From Lewinellaceae bacterium (GTDB taxonomy: Bacteria; Bacteroidota; Bacteroidia; Chitinophagales; Saprospiraceae), in NCBI GenBank assembly GCA_020636075.1, contig JACJYO010000007.1:1-64000 (forward strand): a stretch of DNA of 64,000 nt, written 5' to 3'. Positions within the stretch are counted from its first letter, which is position 1. Every line of letters starts with the position of its first letter. This document shows positions 54,598 through 63,420 of this stretch, one piece after another. The translations under genes were made by a program, and so were the position numbers. The notes under the pieces were generated by a model that ran no database searches, was not told where the DNA came from, and saw only the letters and a program-made list of their open reading frames with translations.

Positions 54598-55635
54598 TCA
54601 GGTCAAACTTTCCAGAATTACGCGCACCAGTCCCGGCCCTTCATACACCATCCCCGAGTACAGCTGCACCAGATCGGCGCCGGCCTCCAGCTTTTCCCGG
54701 GCCGCTGCCGCCGAGTCGATTCCACCAACTCCGACGATTAAAAAATCCGGACCGAGTTTTTGGCGCAAATACCGGATCACCGTGGTGGCCCGCTCGCGCA
54801 CCGGCGCACCGCTGAGCCCACCGGCGCCGAAGGACTCCACGGCTTTTGTTGGGGTTTTCAATCCGTTTCGGGCAATAGTCGTGTTCGTTGCAATGACCCC
54901 GTTGAGCCCGGTTTTTTTCAAAATATCAGTAATGTCGTCGAGTTGGGTGTCGGCGAGGTCGGGTGCAATTTTGAGGAGCAGGGGTTTTGGCGCAGCCTGT
55001 TTTTTGTTCTCCGTTTGCAGGGTTTGCAGGAGTTGGGTGAGGGGTTCTTTTTCCTGCAGTTCGCGCAGACCGGGAGTATTGGGCGAGCTCACGTTGACCA
55101 CGAAATAGTCGACATAGTCAAACAATGCCCGGAAGCATTTCAGGTAGTCCTCAGTGGCTTGCTCGTTGGGAGTGACTTTGTTTTTTCCAATATTCCCGCC
55201 GATAATCACGCCCTCGGGAACACCTTGTTGGCGCAAGTCTTTCAACCGTGCAGTGAGGGCATCCAATCCTTCGTTGTTAAAGCCCATACGGTTGATCAGC
55301 GCCCGGTCTGCCGGCAAGCGGAACAGGCGCGGGCGCGGGTTGCCGGCTTGTGGCCGGGGCGTTACGGTGCCTACTTCGATAAAACCAAAACCCAGGCAGG
55401 CCAGCCCACGGATATGGCTGCCGTTTTTGTCAAAACCTGCTGCGAGTCCAACCGGGTTCGGGAAACGCAGGCCGTGGAATTCACGCTCCAGCTGTGGACT
55501 TTTCAGGCAATACCAGCTTTTCAGCAGCCGGCGGACCGGTGGAATCGCTGCGGCCAGATCGAGAAAAAAAACGGTGATGCGGTGCGCGGTCTCGGCCGGA
55601 AACAGGAACAAGAGGGGCTTGAAAATTTTATACAT
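54598..55635 (-). CDS. pyrD: Dihydroorotate dehydrogenase, class 2 (quinone)
   Basis: 345 residues from the ATG at 55635 (MYKIFKPLLFLFPAETAHRI); the earlier in-frame ATG at 55668 lies at the promoter -7 box and is excluded. Oxidises dihydroorotate to orotate in pyrimidine synthesis and passes electrons to quinone at the inner membrane. The N-terminal amphipathic helices mark class 2. Motifs: PVGLAAGFDKNGSHIRG (FMN), FVVNVSSPNTPGLRELQ with the catalytic Ser, LKIAPDLAD, VIATNTTI, and the FMN phosphate loop IVGVGGIDSAAAAREKLE plus LYSGMVYEGPGL. Complete. Confidence 0.95.
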   Translation of the reverse strand: MYKIFKPLLFLFPAETAHRITVFFLDLAAAIPPVRRLLKSWYCLKSPQLEREFHGLRFPNPVGLAAGFDKNGSHIRGLACLGFGFIEVGTVTPRPQAGNPRPRLFRLPADRALINRMGFNNEGLDALTARLKDLRQQGVPEGVIIGGNIGKNKVTPNEQATEDYLKCFRALFDYVDYFVVNVSSPNTPGLRELQEKEPLTQLLQTLQTENKKQAAPKPLLLKIAPDLADTQLDDITDILKKTGLNGVIATNTTIARNGLKTPTKAVESFGAGGLSGAPVRERATTVIRYLRQKLGPDFLIVGVGGIDSAAAAREKLEAGADLVQLYSGMVYEGPGLVRVILESLT

Positions 55636-55663
55636 GAAAGCAGACTGTTGATGGATGTTCAGC

Positions 55664-55671
55664 AGCAAAAG
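55664..55671 (-). promoter_or_regulatory. -7 box of pyrD
   Basis: TACTTTTG on the minus strand (55671-55664) fits TAnnTTTG, 29 nt before the ATG at 55635. No clear -33 box. Confidence 0.5.
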
Positions 55672-55763
55672 TACGCCTGTTGGTTAAAGTACTTTGTTGA
55701 AAACCGGATTTTGCATTAATCGGGGTTGTGTCAAAAGGGAGGCCTTGCAAATAATGTGATAAG

Positions 55764-55832
55764 TTTTTCACCGCCAAGACGCTAAGACGCGGAGGCTCAT
55801 TTTTTGCGCCTTAGCGTCTTGGCGGTGAAAAA
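55764..55832. repeat. 23-bp inverted repeat between pyrD and the Crp-type gene
   Basis: TTTTTCACCGCCAAGACGCTAAG (55764-55786) pairs with 55810-55832 (its complement, almost perfect), 23-base loop. It lies in the spacer upstream of pyrD and downstream of the Crp-type gene and can act as a terminator in both directions because each arm ends in a T- or A-run; the sequence type is also dispersed in many genomes of the phylum. Confidence 0.65.
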
Positions 55833-55888
55833 TAACAGTCTACGGCGGGGCGTTTCTAACAGAGATTTTTGACACAACAGTGAATACT

Positions 55889-56578
55889 TCAAGAGCGGAT
55901 TTCAGCCATTAATCCATTCAAATCCCGCACCAGCAACCGGGAGCGGTTGAAGGTCAGCAGTTTTTTGTAGCGCAGGTCATTGAGCGTGGTGGTTACGGTT
56001 TGGCGGCTGGTGGCGGTAAGGTTGGCAATTTCCTGGTGGGTGATCGGTTTGCGCACCACCCATTCGTAGCCCACGCGTTCGCCGTTGGTTTGGGTGAGCT
56101 GTACCAAAAACTCCACGATACGGCTGCGGCTGTCGCGAAAAACCAGGGACTCCAGGCGGCGCTCCATTTCCAATTGGCGGCTGCCGAAGATGCGCATGAA
56201 AAAAAGGTTGAGGTCGCTGCGCTCGCGCATCAGGTCGCGGAGTTCATCGAGCGTAACGACACATACCGTGGTGTTTTCCAGGGCATTGGCGGAATCGCGG
56301 CGGCGCTCTTCCCCGACCAGGGCCAGTTCGCCAAACACTTCGCCTTTTCCCAGGATGGCCTTCGTGATTTCTTTGCCATCTTCATTCATGGTGGATATTT
56401 TCACCCGGCCTTCGGTGATAAAAAAGATGCGGTCGGAGTCATCGTCGGGCACAAAAAACGATTCGCCTTTGGCATAGCTGCGGTGTGTGTGTTGCGCCAT
56501 GTTCTCCTGGTTGCCCAGTTTGCTTGGGCACAGGATATGCGTCACATCAATATTTTCGAGGTGCCAGAGAGCCTGCAT
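55889..56578 (-). CDS. Crp/Fnr-family transcriptional regulator
   Basis: 229 residues. The cyclic-nucleotide-binding-type domain (about 30-145) has SYAKGESFFVPDDDSDRIFF, ITEGRVKISTMNEDGKEITK, and GEVFGELALVGEERRRDSAN; the winged helix-turn-helix has KPITHQEIANLTATSRQTVT (recognition helix) and TTLNDLRYKKLLTFN. No iron-sulfur Cys cluster as in Fnr is visible; the one Cys near residue 17 is alone. It lies 9 nt after dnaX and is probably co-transcribed. Target genes unknown; the fold could respond to cAMP or another effector. Confidence 0.9.
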   Translation of the reverse strand: MQALWHLENIDVTHILCPSKLGNQENMAQHTHRSYAKGESFFVPDDDSDRIFFITEGRVKISTMNEDGKEITKAILGKGEVFGELALVGEERRRDSANALENTTVCVVTLDELRDLMRERSDLNLFFMRIFGSRQLEMERRLESLVFRDSRSRIVEFLVQLTQTNGERVGYEWVVRKPITHQEIANLTATSRQTVTTTLNDLRYKKLLTFNRSRLLVRDLNGLMAEIRS

Positions 56579-56587
56579 GGAAGTTTG

Positions 56588-58390
56588 TTATTCGTCGAGT
56601 TTCAAATCAAACCGTTCCAACAAATCCGAAACCAGGGGGTTCACTTCCACCATTTTGTCTAACTTTTCCTTAACGGTGAGCGGCTTGTTGGCCTGGCTGC
56701 TGGCCTGAATTTCAGCCGCTTTGGCTTCGTCGATTTTCAGGCGAACTTTCAGTTTGGGCTCATGCAGCCGGCTGCGCAGGGTATCGAGCAACTGGGACAA
56801 TTCATCCTGGATCAAACCGCGGTGCATCGACAAACCGAGCAATGCCACCAGCGTATTTTCTTCCAGATGCAATTTGGCTTCCAGCATGGCCTGGCGGAGG
56901 GTAGGGGAGGAGTTGGCTTCGGCGTAGGCGGTCCATTCTTCCTGCGCATTTTCCAAATTCAGGCGGCTTTCCAAAGCGGCGTGCCGGGCGTCTTCAACCG
57001 CCACGGCTTCTTCGAAATCCTCCAGGCGCAGCGAAATCTTATCGGCGCGTTTGAGGCCCAGGCGCAGTTCGGTTTTCAGGTTCGACATGGCCTCGCCGGT
57101 GAGTTCGGATGCGTTGGAATGGACAACCTGCGGTTCGGGTGGGGGCACTGTGGCGGGTTTTTCAGACGACCCGGCAGGTACGGCAGACACCGGTTTGGCA
57201 TTGCCTGCTTGTCCGGAAGGGCTTGTTTGGGCAGATTTTGCTGCCGGATTGCTCAGGTCAGCCGTTTTTTTTTCCGGGAGCATGGCGGCAGAAACGGCGC
57301 GGTTGATATAGCACATTTTCAACAGGGCTATTTCAACGTGCAGGCGCTTGTGCCTTGCCATTTTGATGTTGATATCGCAATCGTTGGCCAGGTTGAGCGC
57401 TGTGAGGAGGAAGGCCGACGGCGCCAATGCTGCCTGCCGGCGGTAGCGCTCGGTGAGGCTGTCGCCCACTTCGAGCAAGGCCAGGGTAGCCTCGTCTTTG
57501 CACACGAGAATGTTGCGCAAATGTTCGGCCAGACCAAGGAGAAACACCTCGGGCTCGAAGCCCTTGCTCAGTATCTGCTCGAACAGGTTCAGGATTGCCG
57601 GGGCGTCTTCGGCCATCAGGGCATCCGTCAGTTGGAAATAGTAATCGTAATCGAGGATGTTGAGGTTTTCGATAACATCCTCGTAGCGAATTTCTTTATT
57701 GGAAAAACTGGTGATCCGGTCGAAGATCGACAGTGAATCGCGCAGGGCGCCGTCGGCTTTTTGGGCAATAATGTGCAGCGCGTCTTCCTCGGCTTTGATG
57801 CCCTCTTTTGCACAAATGGATTTGAGGTGCAACACCATATCGGCCACGCTGATCCGCCGGAAATCAAAAGTCTGGCAGCGCGAGAGAATAGTGGGGATGA
57901 TTTTGTGCTTTTCAGTCGTCGCCAGGATAAAAATGGCGTACGGTGGCGGTTCTTCGAGCGTTTTCAAAAAAGCATTGAAAGCCGACTGGGAAAGCATGTG
58001 TACCTCGTCGATGATGTACACTTTGAAAGCCCCGCGTTGTGGCGGCACGCGCACCTGCTCAACGAGGGTCCGGATATCGTCCACGCTGTTGTTGGAGGCG
58101 GCATCCAGTTCGAAAATATTCCAGGAGGCGTCATCCTGAAAAGCCTTGCAGGAGGAACATTCGTTACAGGCTTCGTTGTCTTTCGTGCGGTTTTCGCAGT
58201 TGAGAATTTTGGCCAGAATACGCGCACAGGTCGTTTTGCCCACGCCCCGGGGCCCGCAAAACAAAAATGCATGGGCGACATGGTCGGTGGCCAGTGCGTT
58301 CTTCAGTGTTTGGGCGACATGCTGTTGGCCCACGACGTCTTCAAAACGCGTGGGACGGTACTTACGGGCAGAAACGACGAATTGACTCAT
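56588..58390 (-). CDS. dnaX: DNA polymerase III subunits gamma and tau
   Basis: 600 residues from the ATG at 58390 (MSQFVVSARKYRPTRFEDVV); the GTG/ATG at 58399 is only three codons earlier. AAA+ clamp loader ATPase: Walker A FLFCGPRGVGKTTCARI, zinc Cys in NCENRTKDNEACNECSSC, Walker B VYIIDEVHMLSQSAFNA, LEEPPPYAIFILATTEKHK, and the SRC arginine-finger motif TILSRCQTFDFRRI. Domain III follows at about 230-340. The long Ala/Pro/Ser-rich region (about 360-430) leads to a tau-like C-terminus. A programmed frameshift for gamma is not obvious. Complete. Confidence 0.95.
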   Translation of the reverse strand: MSQFVVSARKYRPTRFEDVVGQQHVAQTLKNALATDHVAHAFLFCGPRGVGKTTCARILAKILNCENRTKDNEACNECSSCKAFQDDASWNIFELDAASNNSVDDIRTLVEQVRVPPQRGAFKVYIIDEVHMLSQSAFNAFLKTLEEPPPYAIFILATTEKHKIIPTILSRCQTFDFRRISVADMVLHLKSICAKEGIKAEEDALHIIAQKADGALRDSLSIFDRITSFSNKEIRYEDVIENLNILDYDYYFQLTDALMAEDAPAILNLFEQILSKGFEPEVFLLGLAEHLRNILVCKDEATLALLEVGDSLTERYRRQAALAPSAFLLTALNLANDCDINIKMARHKRLHVEIALLKMCYINRAVSAAMLPEKKTADLSNPAAKSAQTSPSGQAGNAKPVSAVPAGSSEKPATVPPPEPQVVHSNASELTGEAMSNLKTELRLGLKRADKISLRLEDFEEAVAVEDARHAALESRLNLENAQEEWTAYAEANSSPTLRQAMLEAKLHLEENTLVALLGLSMHRGLIQDELSQLLDTLRSRLHEPKLKVRLKIDEAKAAEIQASSQANKPLTVKEKLDKMVEVNPLVSDLLERFDLKLDE

Positions 58391-58397
58391 GCCTTGC

Positions 58398-58405
58398 AAA
58401 AGTAC
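58398..58405 (-). promoter_or_regulatory. -7 box of dnaX
   Basis: TACTTTTG on the minus strand (58405-58398) is a full TAnnTTTG match, ending 7 nt before the ATG at 58390, the short-leader arrangement frequent in this phylum. Confidence 0.5.
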
Positions 58406-58465
58406 GATTGTTCGCCGGAGAATGGGGCCGGCAACGGGAAGAAGTTTTCAACAATACCCGCAACG

Positions 58466-60823
58466 CTACCGGTATTTCGAACCATCGATAAACCAGACAA
58501 AACTCAAATTGGCCCTGATGCCCGGGTCAAAGAAGGACGCCAGCCCCAAAGTGCGTATAAACGGTTCATCCTGGGCATAGTTCAACGTAAGCCGAACCTG
58601 ACTGATCTGCGAAAAAACATAGGTGCTACCCAGTTCCACCACCGGCGACCAATCCCGCCGTTCTTTTGGCAAGTCGGCATTTACAGGCCTCAGCGTACCG
58701 CCGTCCAACAATTCAACCGCCCTGCGGCGCAGTTTGCTGATTTCGCTGACGCCGGCCCTGAACGCCAGTTGCAGGCGGTTAGCGGGGTACCAGTTCAACC
58801 CAAGTTCAGCTTGTGTGTTCATTTGGTTCGATTGTTCAAAAATCCAGCGCCCACCTTGTGTTGACAGTACTTCCAGGGCTTGGAAATGCATTTCGTTTTG
58901 CAAACGCAAATTCAATTGTAGCTTCCGTCCAAGTACCCACCCGGGCTGCAAGGTGACATCCAGTTTTGGGAATTCACCTTGTACGCCACTGCTGCCATAC
59001 ACCCGGGCGCCGAGTTGCAACCGTTTCCGGTTATCGGTTTGAAAACCAAACCCGCCGCCGATTTCCGGCGAAATTTTTTGAAAAATCTCTATGCCGGCTT
59101 GTGCATATCGGACTTTCCGCCAATAGGGAATTACGTCCAGGCTGAGCTGGTAAGACCGGAATTGCCGGTCAAGCGCAAGGAGGTAGCTGTTAATCCGGTA
59201 TCCATACTGCTCAATGGATTGATCCTGCCAATACACATTGAAACCGGCATTTCCCTGCAGGTTCAGGAAGGGGCCGCGGGGCGTAAAATCCCGGTATTGC
59301 ACGTAGGCGCTTGAAATGGAAAAGCGATTGGGTGAAAAGTTGTTGTTGTCCTGGATGATGGGCCGGTCGTTTTCCGTGTGGCTCAGACTCCAGCCCCAGC
59401 GCCGGTTGATCCGGGCGACGGACAGGTCCCAGTTGTAGTTCAGGTTCTTTTGGGTGTCCCAATGCCGGTAGGAGAATGCGGTGCGGCCGGCAATTTGCAG
59501 GCTGTTGGACCGGTCGCGCAAGCGAAATTTGAATTCGGGCCGGGCTTCGGTCGCATCCTGGCCTGCAAACAATGCGGCATTCGAGAGCTGGACGTAGCTG
59601 TTGTTGGGGAGCAAATACTGGGTAGTGGCAAACAGATAATCGGAAACAGATTGCACGGTTTCTGTCTTCAGCTCAGGTGTTCCAATCTCGCCAATTTTCA
59701 CCTTTGTAGGCCCGATCAACGCATTAAAAACGCCAAAACGCCAGTTGCCCCGGGTGCGGGTGCTGAGTTTCGAGGCCTGAAGCACTTTTCCGTCAATACT
59801 TTGGATATAGAACTCCCCTGTTTCCAATGGTCGGCGCCAAAGGAAATTTGTAGCATGCAGCGCGGGGTAATAATTTACAGTAGAATAGTTGCTAAACAGG
59901 TCGAATTCCTCTGCTAAAAACTGGCGCGGTTCGGACAATGGGAACGGCCTGATTTTTTCAATTGGTGTATTGCAGCATACCCAAAGGTTTTTATAAAAGG
60001 TCTGGGGTGGAAGCAAGGTGACGTCCAGGGTGGTGCTCGAATTCAGACCAAGTTTCCCATCGAGGCCGATCGTTTGGTAGGCGTCCGTAAAATCGAACGG
60101 ACTGGTTGCGGCATCAACTGTCTGCTCGGAATGCACCGCCAGCGAAGCCCGCCGGCGCTGGTGAATATCGCGGATACCGGTCAGCGTGCCGAATTGCAGC
60201 ACCTGATCCTGAATCAATGGGTTTTGCGGGCTCCAGGTCGACAGTTCTCCGGTGCTGCGGTCGTACCGGGTGATTTGCGCTCCCCAGGTATGTTCTGCTA
60301 TGCCGGGGAACCGCAGGGCCGTAAACGGAATGCGGATTTCAACCGTCCAGCCCCCGGCAAAGTGTTGCACAGCGCTTTTCCAGATGGCGTTCCATGTAGT
60401 TCCTGCCTGCCGGCTGTCGAGTTGAACACCGGCCGCGGTCACGGTAAAGTTGAAGGCCAGTTGATCGTCGTTCCAGGTGTCGAGGCTGATCTTGAGCCAG
60501 TCGCCGGTGGCATCGCCGTCGCGAATGCCGGCATCGCGCCGGATGCCTGCACTGTCGGGGTCATAACAGCGGGCGGCGAAATAAAGGTCGGTGGCAGTAT
60601 AAAAAATGCGACACTCGGTTTGGCAGTGCGGCGCATTTCCAAAGACCGGGTATGCAGTAGTAAACCCTGTCAGCGGGGCCAATTGTTGCCAGCAGCTGTC
60701 GGTCAGGCTGCCATCAATTTCAGGGTTCAGATCAAGATAGGGGAGTTCCAGGCTTTTTGAATGTTGGGCAAACAGGTTGGCTGCCGCAAAAAACAGGCAG
60801 GCTATCAGGTTAAATTTCATCAT
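58466..60823 (-). CDS. Outer-membrane protein with a CBM9-like domain and a DUF5916 barrel
   Basis: 785 residues. Signal peptide MMKFNLIACLFFAAANLFAQ, then a CBM9-like (carbohydrate-binding family 9) domain at about 28-200 with DSCWQQLAPLTGFTTAYPVF, RIFYTATDLYFAARCYDPDS, WLKISLDTWNDDQLAFNFTV and GWTVEIRIPFTALRFPGI. The rest is the DUF5916 barrel: LLPPQTFYKNLWVCCNTPIE, RPFPLSEPRQFLAEEFDLF, many alternating aromatic strands, and a C-terminal IRANLSFVWFIDGSKYR. Such proteins are widespread in Bacteroidota; a role in binding or import of carbohydrate-like ligands is inferred only. A long spurious frame on the other strand overlaps. Confidence 0.85.
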   Translation of the reverse strand: MMKFNLIACLFFAAANLFAQHSKSLELPYLDLNPEIDGSLTDSCWQQLAPLTGFTTAYPVFGNAPHCQTECRIFYTATDLYFAARCYDPDSAGIRRDAGIRDGDATGDWLKISLDTWNDDQLAFNFTVTAAGVQLDSRQAGTTWNAIWKSAVQHFAGGWTVEIRIPFTALRFPGIAEHTWGAQITRYDRSTGELSTWSPQNPLIQDQVLQFGTLTGIRDIHQRRRASLAVHSEQTVDAATSPFDFTDAYQTIGLDGKLGLNSSTTLDVTLLPPQTFYKNLWVCCNTPIEKIRPFPLSEPRQFLAEEFDLFSNYSTVNYYPALHATNFLWRRPLETGEFYIQSIDGKVLQASKLSTRTRGNWRFGVFNALIGPTKVKIGEIGTPELKTETVQSVSDYLFATTQYLLPNNSYVQLSNAALFAGQDATEARPEFKFRLRDRSNSLQIAGRTAFSYRHWDTQKNLNYNWDLSVARINRRWGWSLSHTENDRPIIQDNNNFSPNRFSISSAYVQYRDFTPRGPFLNLQGNAGFNVYWQDQSIEQYGYRINSYLLALDRQFRSYQLSLDVIPYWRKVRYAQAGIEIFQKISPEIGGGFGFQTDNRKRLQLGARVYGSSGVQGEFPKLDVTLQPGWVLGRKLQLNLRLQNEMHFQALEVLSTQGGRWIFEQSNQMNTQAELGLNWYPANRLQLAFRAGVSEISKLRRRAVELLDGGTLRPVNADLPKERRDWSPVVELGSTYVFSQISQVRLTLNYAQDEPFIRTLGLASFFDPGIRANLSFVWFIDGSKYR

Positions 60824-60953
60824 AGGTTCAGGTGTTAAATTGGAAGGTCCAAGTTAAAACGCCTTGATTTGGGAAAATGCTGTTTTGCAAAAAAATCCGT
60901 GCAAGTCTGGCATGACCTGCACGGATTTATGCTACGCAATACCCTGCACGCGT

Positions 60954-61358
60954 TTACATCGGGTGTGCGTGTAAATTCACCACTTTGGATGTGAGTGAAC
61001 CATCGTGATCGAGCTGTGCCCATATTTCCAGTTCCAGGTCGGTGTGTTCGGTCACCGTGTTGGTCCAGGTTTCATCGATGGTGAGCACCAAATCGTGGTC
61101 ATGTGCATCAGCACTGAATAATACGGTGCCGTCAGCCTTTTTGCGCAGCTCCAGTTTCCAACCATGCAGCGACTCTTTGCCGGTCAGCGTGGCTTTAATA
61201 GCCAGTGTTGCACCAGCCATCACCATTTGTCCTTCTGTCGGCGAACTGATCTCGATCGTTGCTTCATTCGCATGGTCTTCGTCTTTATTGCAGGCGTTCA
61301 ATGAAAACAGGCTCGCAAGCGCAAGGGTAGGGAGCAAAAAAAAGAGGTATTTTTTCAT
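60954..61358 (-). CDS. His-rich exported lipoprotein, DUF4625-like
   Basis: 134 residues from the ATG at 61358 (MKKYLFFLLPTLALASLFSL, then NAC lipobox); the earlier ATG at 61391 is not signal-like. The mature part is a small beta-sandwich (ATIEISSPTEGQMVMAGATL; AIKATLTGKESLHGWKLELR; KKADGTVLFSADAHDHDLVL) with several His (HANE, DAHDHD, NLHAHPM) that suggest metal binding. It resembles DUF4625-type lipoproteins. It lies 128 nt downstream of a small Cys-motif protein gene, the pair often found near TonB-dependent metal transport; here no TonB receptor follows. Confidence 0.7.
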   Translation of the reverse strand: MKKYLFFLLPTLALASLFSLNACNKDEDHANEATIEISSPTEGQMVMAGATLAIKATLTGKESLHGWKLELRKKADGTVLFSADAHDHDLVLTIDETWTNTVTEHTDLELEIWAQLDHDGSLTSKVVNLHAHPM

Positions 61359-61486
61359 GATGTGTTTTTTTGAAAAATGGTTGTGTGTCACGGCATTTTG
61401 GTTGCCGGGAGATTTGTTGAACGAAAGTTAGAACAGGGGAATTTGAGTTCGCCCTCCACTTTTGGATTGTAGGGCGAGTGGAACGT

Positions 61487-61873
61487 TCATCCCGGAGGTT
61501 TGAAAATTTGCCGGAAAACCATTTGATCGTTGGGCAGGTCCACCCCAAAAACCGCACAATGCAGTTGACGGGTATTTTCAGGCTGGTTCAGTAGTGCACG
61601 ACTACCTGGGAGCAGAAAAACAACAGTTTCTACCTTCTCCCAAAGTTTTACCGGGAGTACCGGCCTGTCGCTATGGACGGGGTTGTCAATTTTTTTAAGT
61701 TGTTTTGCCAGGTAACATTTGCCGTTGCAATGCCTTTCAGGCTTCTTCCGGTTGATACACTTCGTGGCTGTGATCTCTGTTTTATTCCACATATACCAGC
61801 CTAGCAATCCAGTTTTGATCAGAACGGGACTGCTTATGAGAAATAATAACCCTAAGACAGTGAAGCGTGTCAT
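61487..61873 (-). CDS. Small membrane protein with a CNGKC motif
   Basis: 128 residues. One N-terminal membrane helix or leader (VLGLLFLISSPVLIKTGLLG) and the conserved motif TKCINRKKPERHCNGKCYLA with spaced Cys (C-x(3)-KP-x(3)-CxGxC). This small family of Bacteroidota is regularly found beside lipoproteins and TonB receptors for metals or heme. Here it precedes the His-rich lipoprotein (128 nt), so the two may form a metal-handling pair; the activity is unknown. Confidence 0.75.
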   Translation of the reverse strand: MTRFTVLGLLFLISSPVLIKTGLLGWYMWNKTEITATKCINRKKPERHCNGKCYLAKQLKKIDNPVHSDRPVLPVKLWEKVETVVFLLPGSRALLNQPENTRQLHCAVFGVDLPNDQMVFRQIFKPPG

Positions 61874-61918
61874 GCTGGTACAAAGGTGAAAACTTTACCA
61901 GGCAGGTTTATCCATTTT

Positions 61919-62491
61919 ATGTCATTTGTATTGCTAATCTTTATCAAAAACCCGCGATTGGGGAACGTGAAAACCCGGCTGGCACGTACCGTTGGCGATG
62001 CCGAAGCATTGCGTATTTACGGTGTTTTACTGGAGCAAACACGGCGGGCGGCCCTGGATACACCGGTTGAACGCTGGCTGTATTATTCGGATTTTCCGGA
62101 ATTCGACGATGCATGGCAGGAAGCCGATTTTTTCAAGTTTGTTCAACAGGGCGATGACCTTGGAATGCGTATGGAACAGGCATTTCAGCAAGCCTTTGAA
62201 ACCAGAGCATCAAGGGTGGTAATCATCGGCAGCGATTGCCCGGAAATCAGTGGTGGATTGCTCATGCAGGCTTTTGAGGACCTGGAACATTCGGATTTTG
62301 TGCTGGGTCCCAGCGTCGATGGGGGGTATTACCTGTTGGGTATGCGGACTTTTGAGCCAACGCTATTCCGGGGAATTACCTGGAGCACTGACTCGGTGTT
62401 TTCCACTACGATCGAAAAAATACAGGCAACAGGTAAGACTTTTTCCCTGTTGCCTGTATTGCGGGATGTGGATACGGAGGCGGACCTGTAA
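61919..62491 (+). CDS. DUF2064 / TIGR04282 glycosyltransferase-like protein
   Basis: 190 residues from the ATG at 61919 (MSFVLLIFIKNPRLGNVKTR); the frame can open at 61886 but the eleven extra residues are not conserved. Nucleotide-sugar-transferase-like fold with KNPRLGNVKTRLARTVGDAE, VVIIGSDCPEISGGLLMQA, FEDLEHSDFVLGPSVDGGYY, and GITWSTDSVFSTT. Members are often beside glycosyltransferase family 2 genes or tied to sugar/arsenic metabolism; no such gene is seen here. Its stop codon TAA (62489-62491) lies inside the first REP palindrome. Confidence 0.85.
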   Translation: MSFVLLIFIKNPRLGNVKTRLARTVGDAEALRIYGVLLEQTRRAALDTPVERWLYYSDFPEFDDAWQEADFFKFVQQGDDLGMRMEQAFQQAFETRASRVVIIGSDCPEISGGLLMQAFEDLEHSDFVLGPSVDGGYYLLGMRTFEPTLFRGITWSTDSVFSTTIEKIQATGKTFSLLPVLRDVDTEADL

Positions 62492-62511
62492 CGCCGTCTG
62501 TTAGACGGCGT
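62490..62511. repeat. REP palindrome 1 (on the DUF2064 stop)
   Basis: ACGCCGTCTG.TTAGACGGCGT: a ~10-bp inverted repeat of the type that RAYT transposases mobilise. The TAA stop of the upstream gene is its first triplet. Confidence 0.85.
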
Positions 62512-62532
62512 AAAAAACCAGAACATTGTCTG

Positions 62533-62557
62533 TAACGCCGTCTGGCAGACGGCGTAA
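62533..62557. repeat. REP palindrome 2
   Basis: TAACGCCGTCTG.GCAGACGGCGTAA, a near-perfect palindrome 43 nt after the first copy. Confidence 0.85.
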
Positions 62558-62604
62558 AAAACCTAAACAATGATATTAGGCTTTAAAAACCAATTATCCC
62601 TCTC

Positions 62605-63243
62605 CTAATGCTGCCGTCTGCCAGACGGCGTTACGGTGAAAGGCCAGTCCTCCCAATGATCTGCCAATCGCGCAGCCACAGGGTTGTTCAGAACATAAGA
62701 AACCTGATTATCAAATTCTTTTCGGGTTCGGATCAGGTGGTCGTAGGTTTCACGTTGCCAAAAATGCTCGCCATGCCGTTTTAACAATGCATTGGCCTGT
62801 TTGGCAGTATACGTTTTTATCGTTTGTAAAATCCGGAAAAGCGGCAACTGGATTTTGTACAAAATCACATGCACATGATTGGGCATAACGCACAGGGCAA
62901 CCAACTTAAACCGCTCTTGTTCATGCCAGTGTAAAAAACAGGAAATTACGATGGTTGCTATTTCTTCATCTTTCAACCAATAAGGGCCGGTCTTGCATTG
63001 ATCAAGCAACTGGTCAAATTGTAGGAAGTAATCCGTTCGTTCCTGGTCAATCAAGTCTGTTAAGGTACTGGCTTCGCCATCCATTTGTTCCAGTTCACGA
63101 ATGCGATTTCCGTGGGACTGTTTCATTTGCTCGAGTGTATTTCGAGGCAAACTTCCGTACAAACGCAAGACAAGGTGAAAAACGCCATCTGCGGGTTGCC
63201 AGTGCGGTAAGCGCCGGCGGTAGTATTCCGGTTCTTTTGCCAT
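62605..63243 (-). mobile_element. REP-associated tyrosine transposase (RAYT, Y1/HUH type)
   Basis: 212 residues from the ATG at 63243 (MAKEPEYYRRRLPHWQPADG); the start at 63291 adds non-conserved residues. Y1_Tnp/HUH motifs: VALCVMPNHVHVILYKIQ with the HxH pair, FRILQTIKTYTAKQANALLK with the candidate catalytic Tyr, and the Arg/Asp-rich VSYVLNNPVAARLADHWEDW. It cleaves and joins REP DNA in other genomes. Its last codons (TPSGRR) are made of the REP palindrome, and three more REP copies lie around it: two upstream genes' stops on the left and one at 63396 on the right. A full, apparently active unit. Confidence 0.85.
62612..62636. repeat. REP palindrome 3 (within the transposase 3' end)
   Basis: TGCCGTCTGCCAGACGGCGTTA. 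Reading on the minus strand it codes the last residues of the transposase (VTPSGRRQ), so the REP is also coding. Confidence 0.85.
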
Positions 63244-63395
63244 TGGGTGAAATTTTTTGACAAATAGAACCGGAATACTGCCGGCAAGCAAGGCAGGTAT
63301 TAAATTTATTGAAACTTAATACGTGGCTAAGTGCTTGGGTGTGAGGTGGCTGTGTTGTGGTTTTCTGGCAGACTGGGTGCTGTGTTTTTTAGATT

Positions 63396-63420
63396 TTACG
63401 CCGTCTGCCAGACGGCATTA
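63396..63420. repeat. REP palindrome 4 (on the permease stop)
   Basis: TTACGCCGTCTGCCAGACGGCATTA immediately next to the stop codon (63421) of the ABC permease gene; same sequence class as copies 1-3. Confidence 0.85.
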
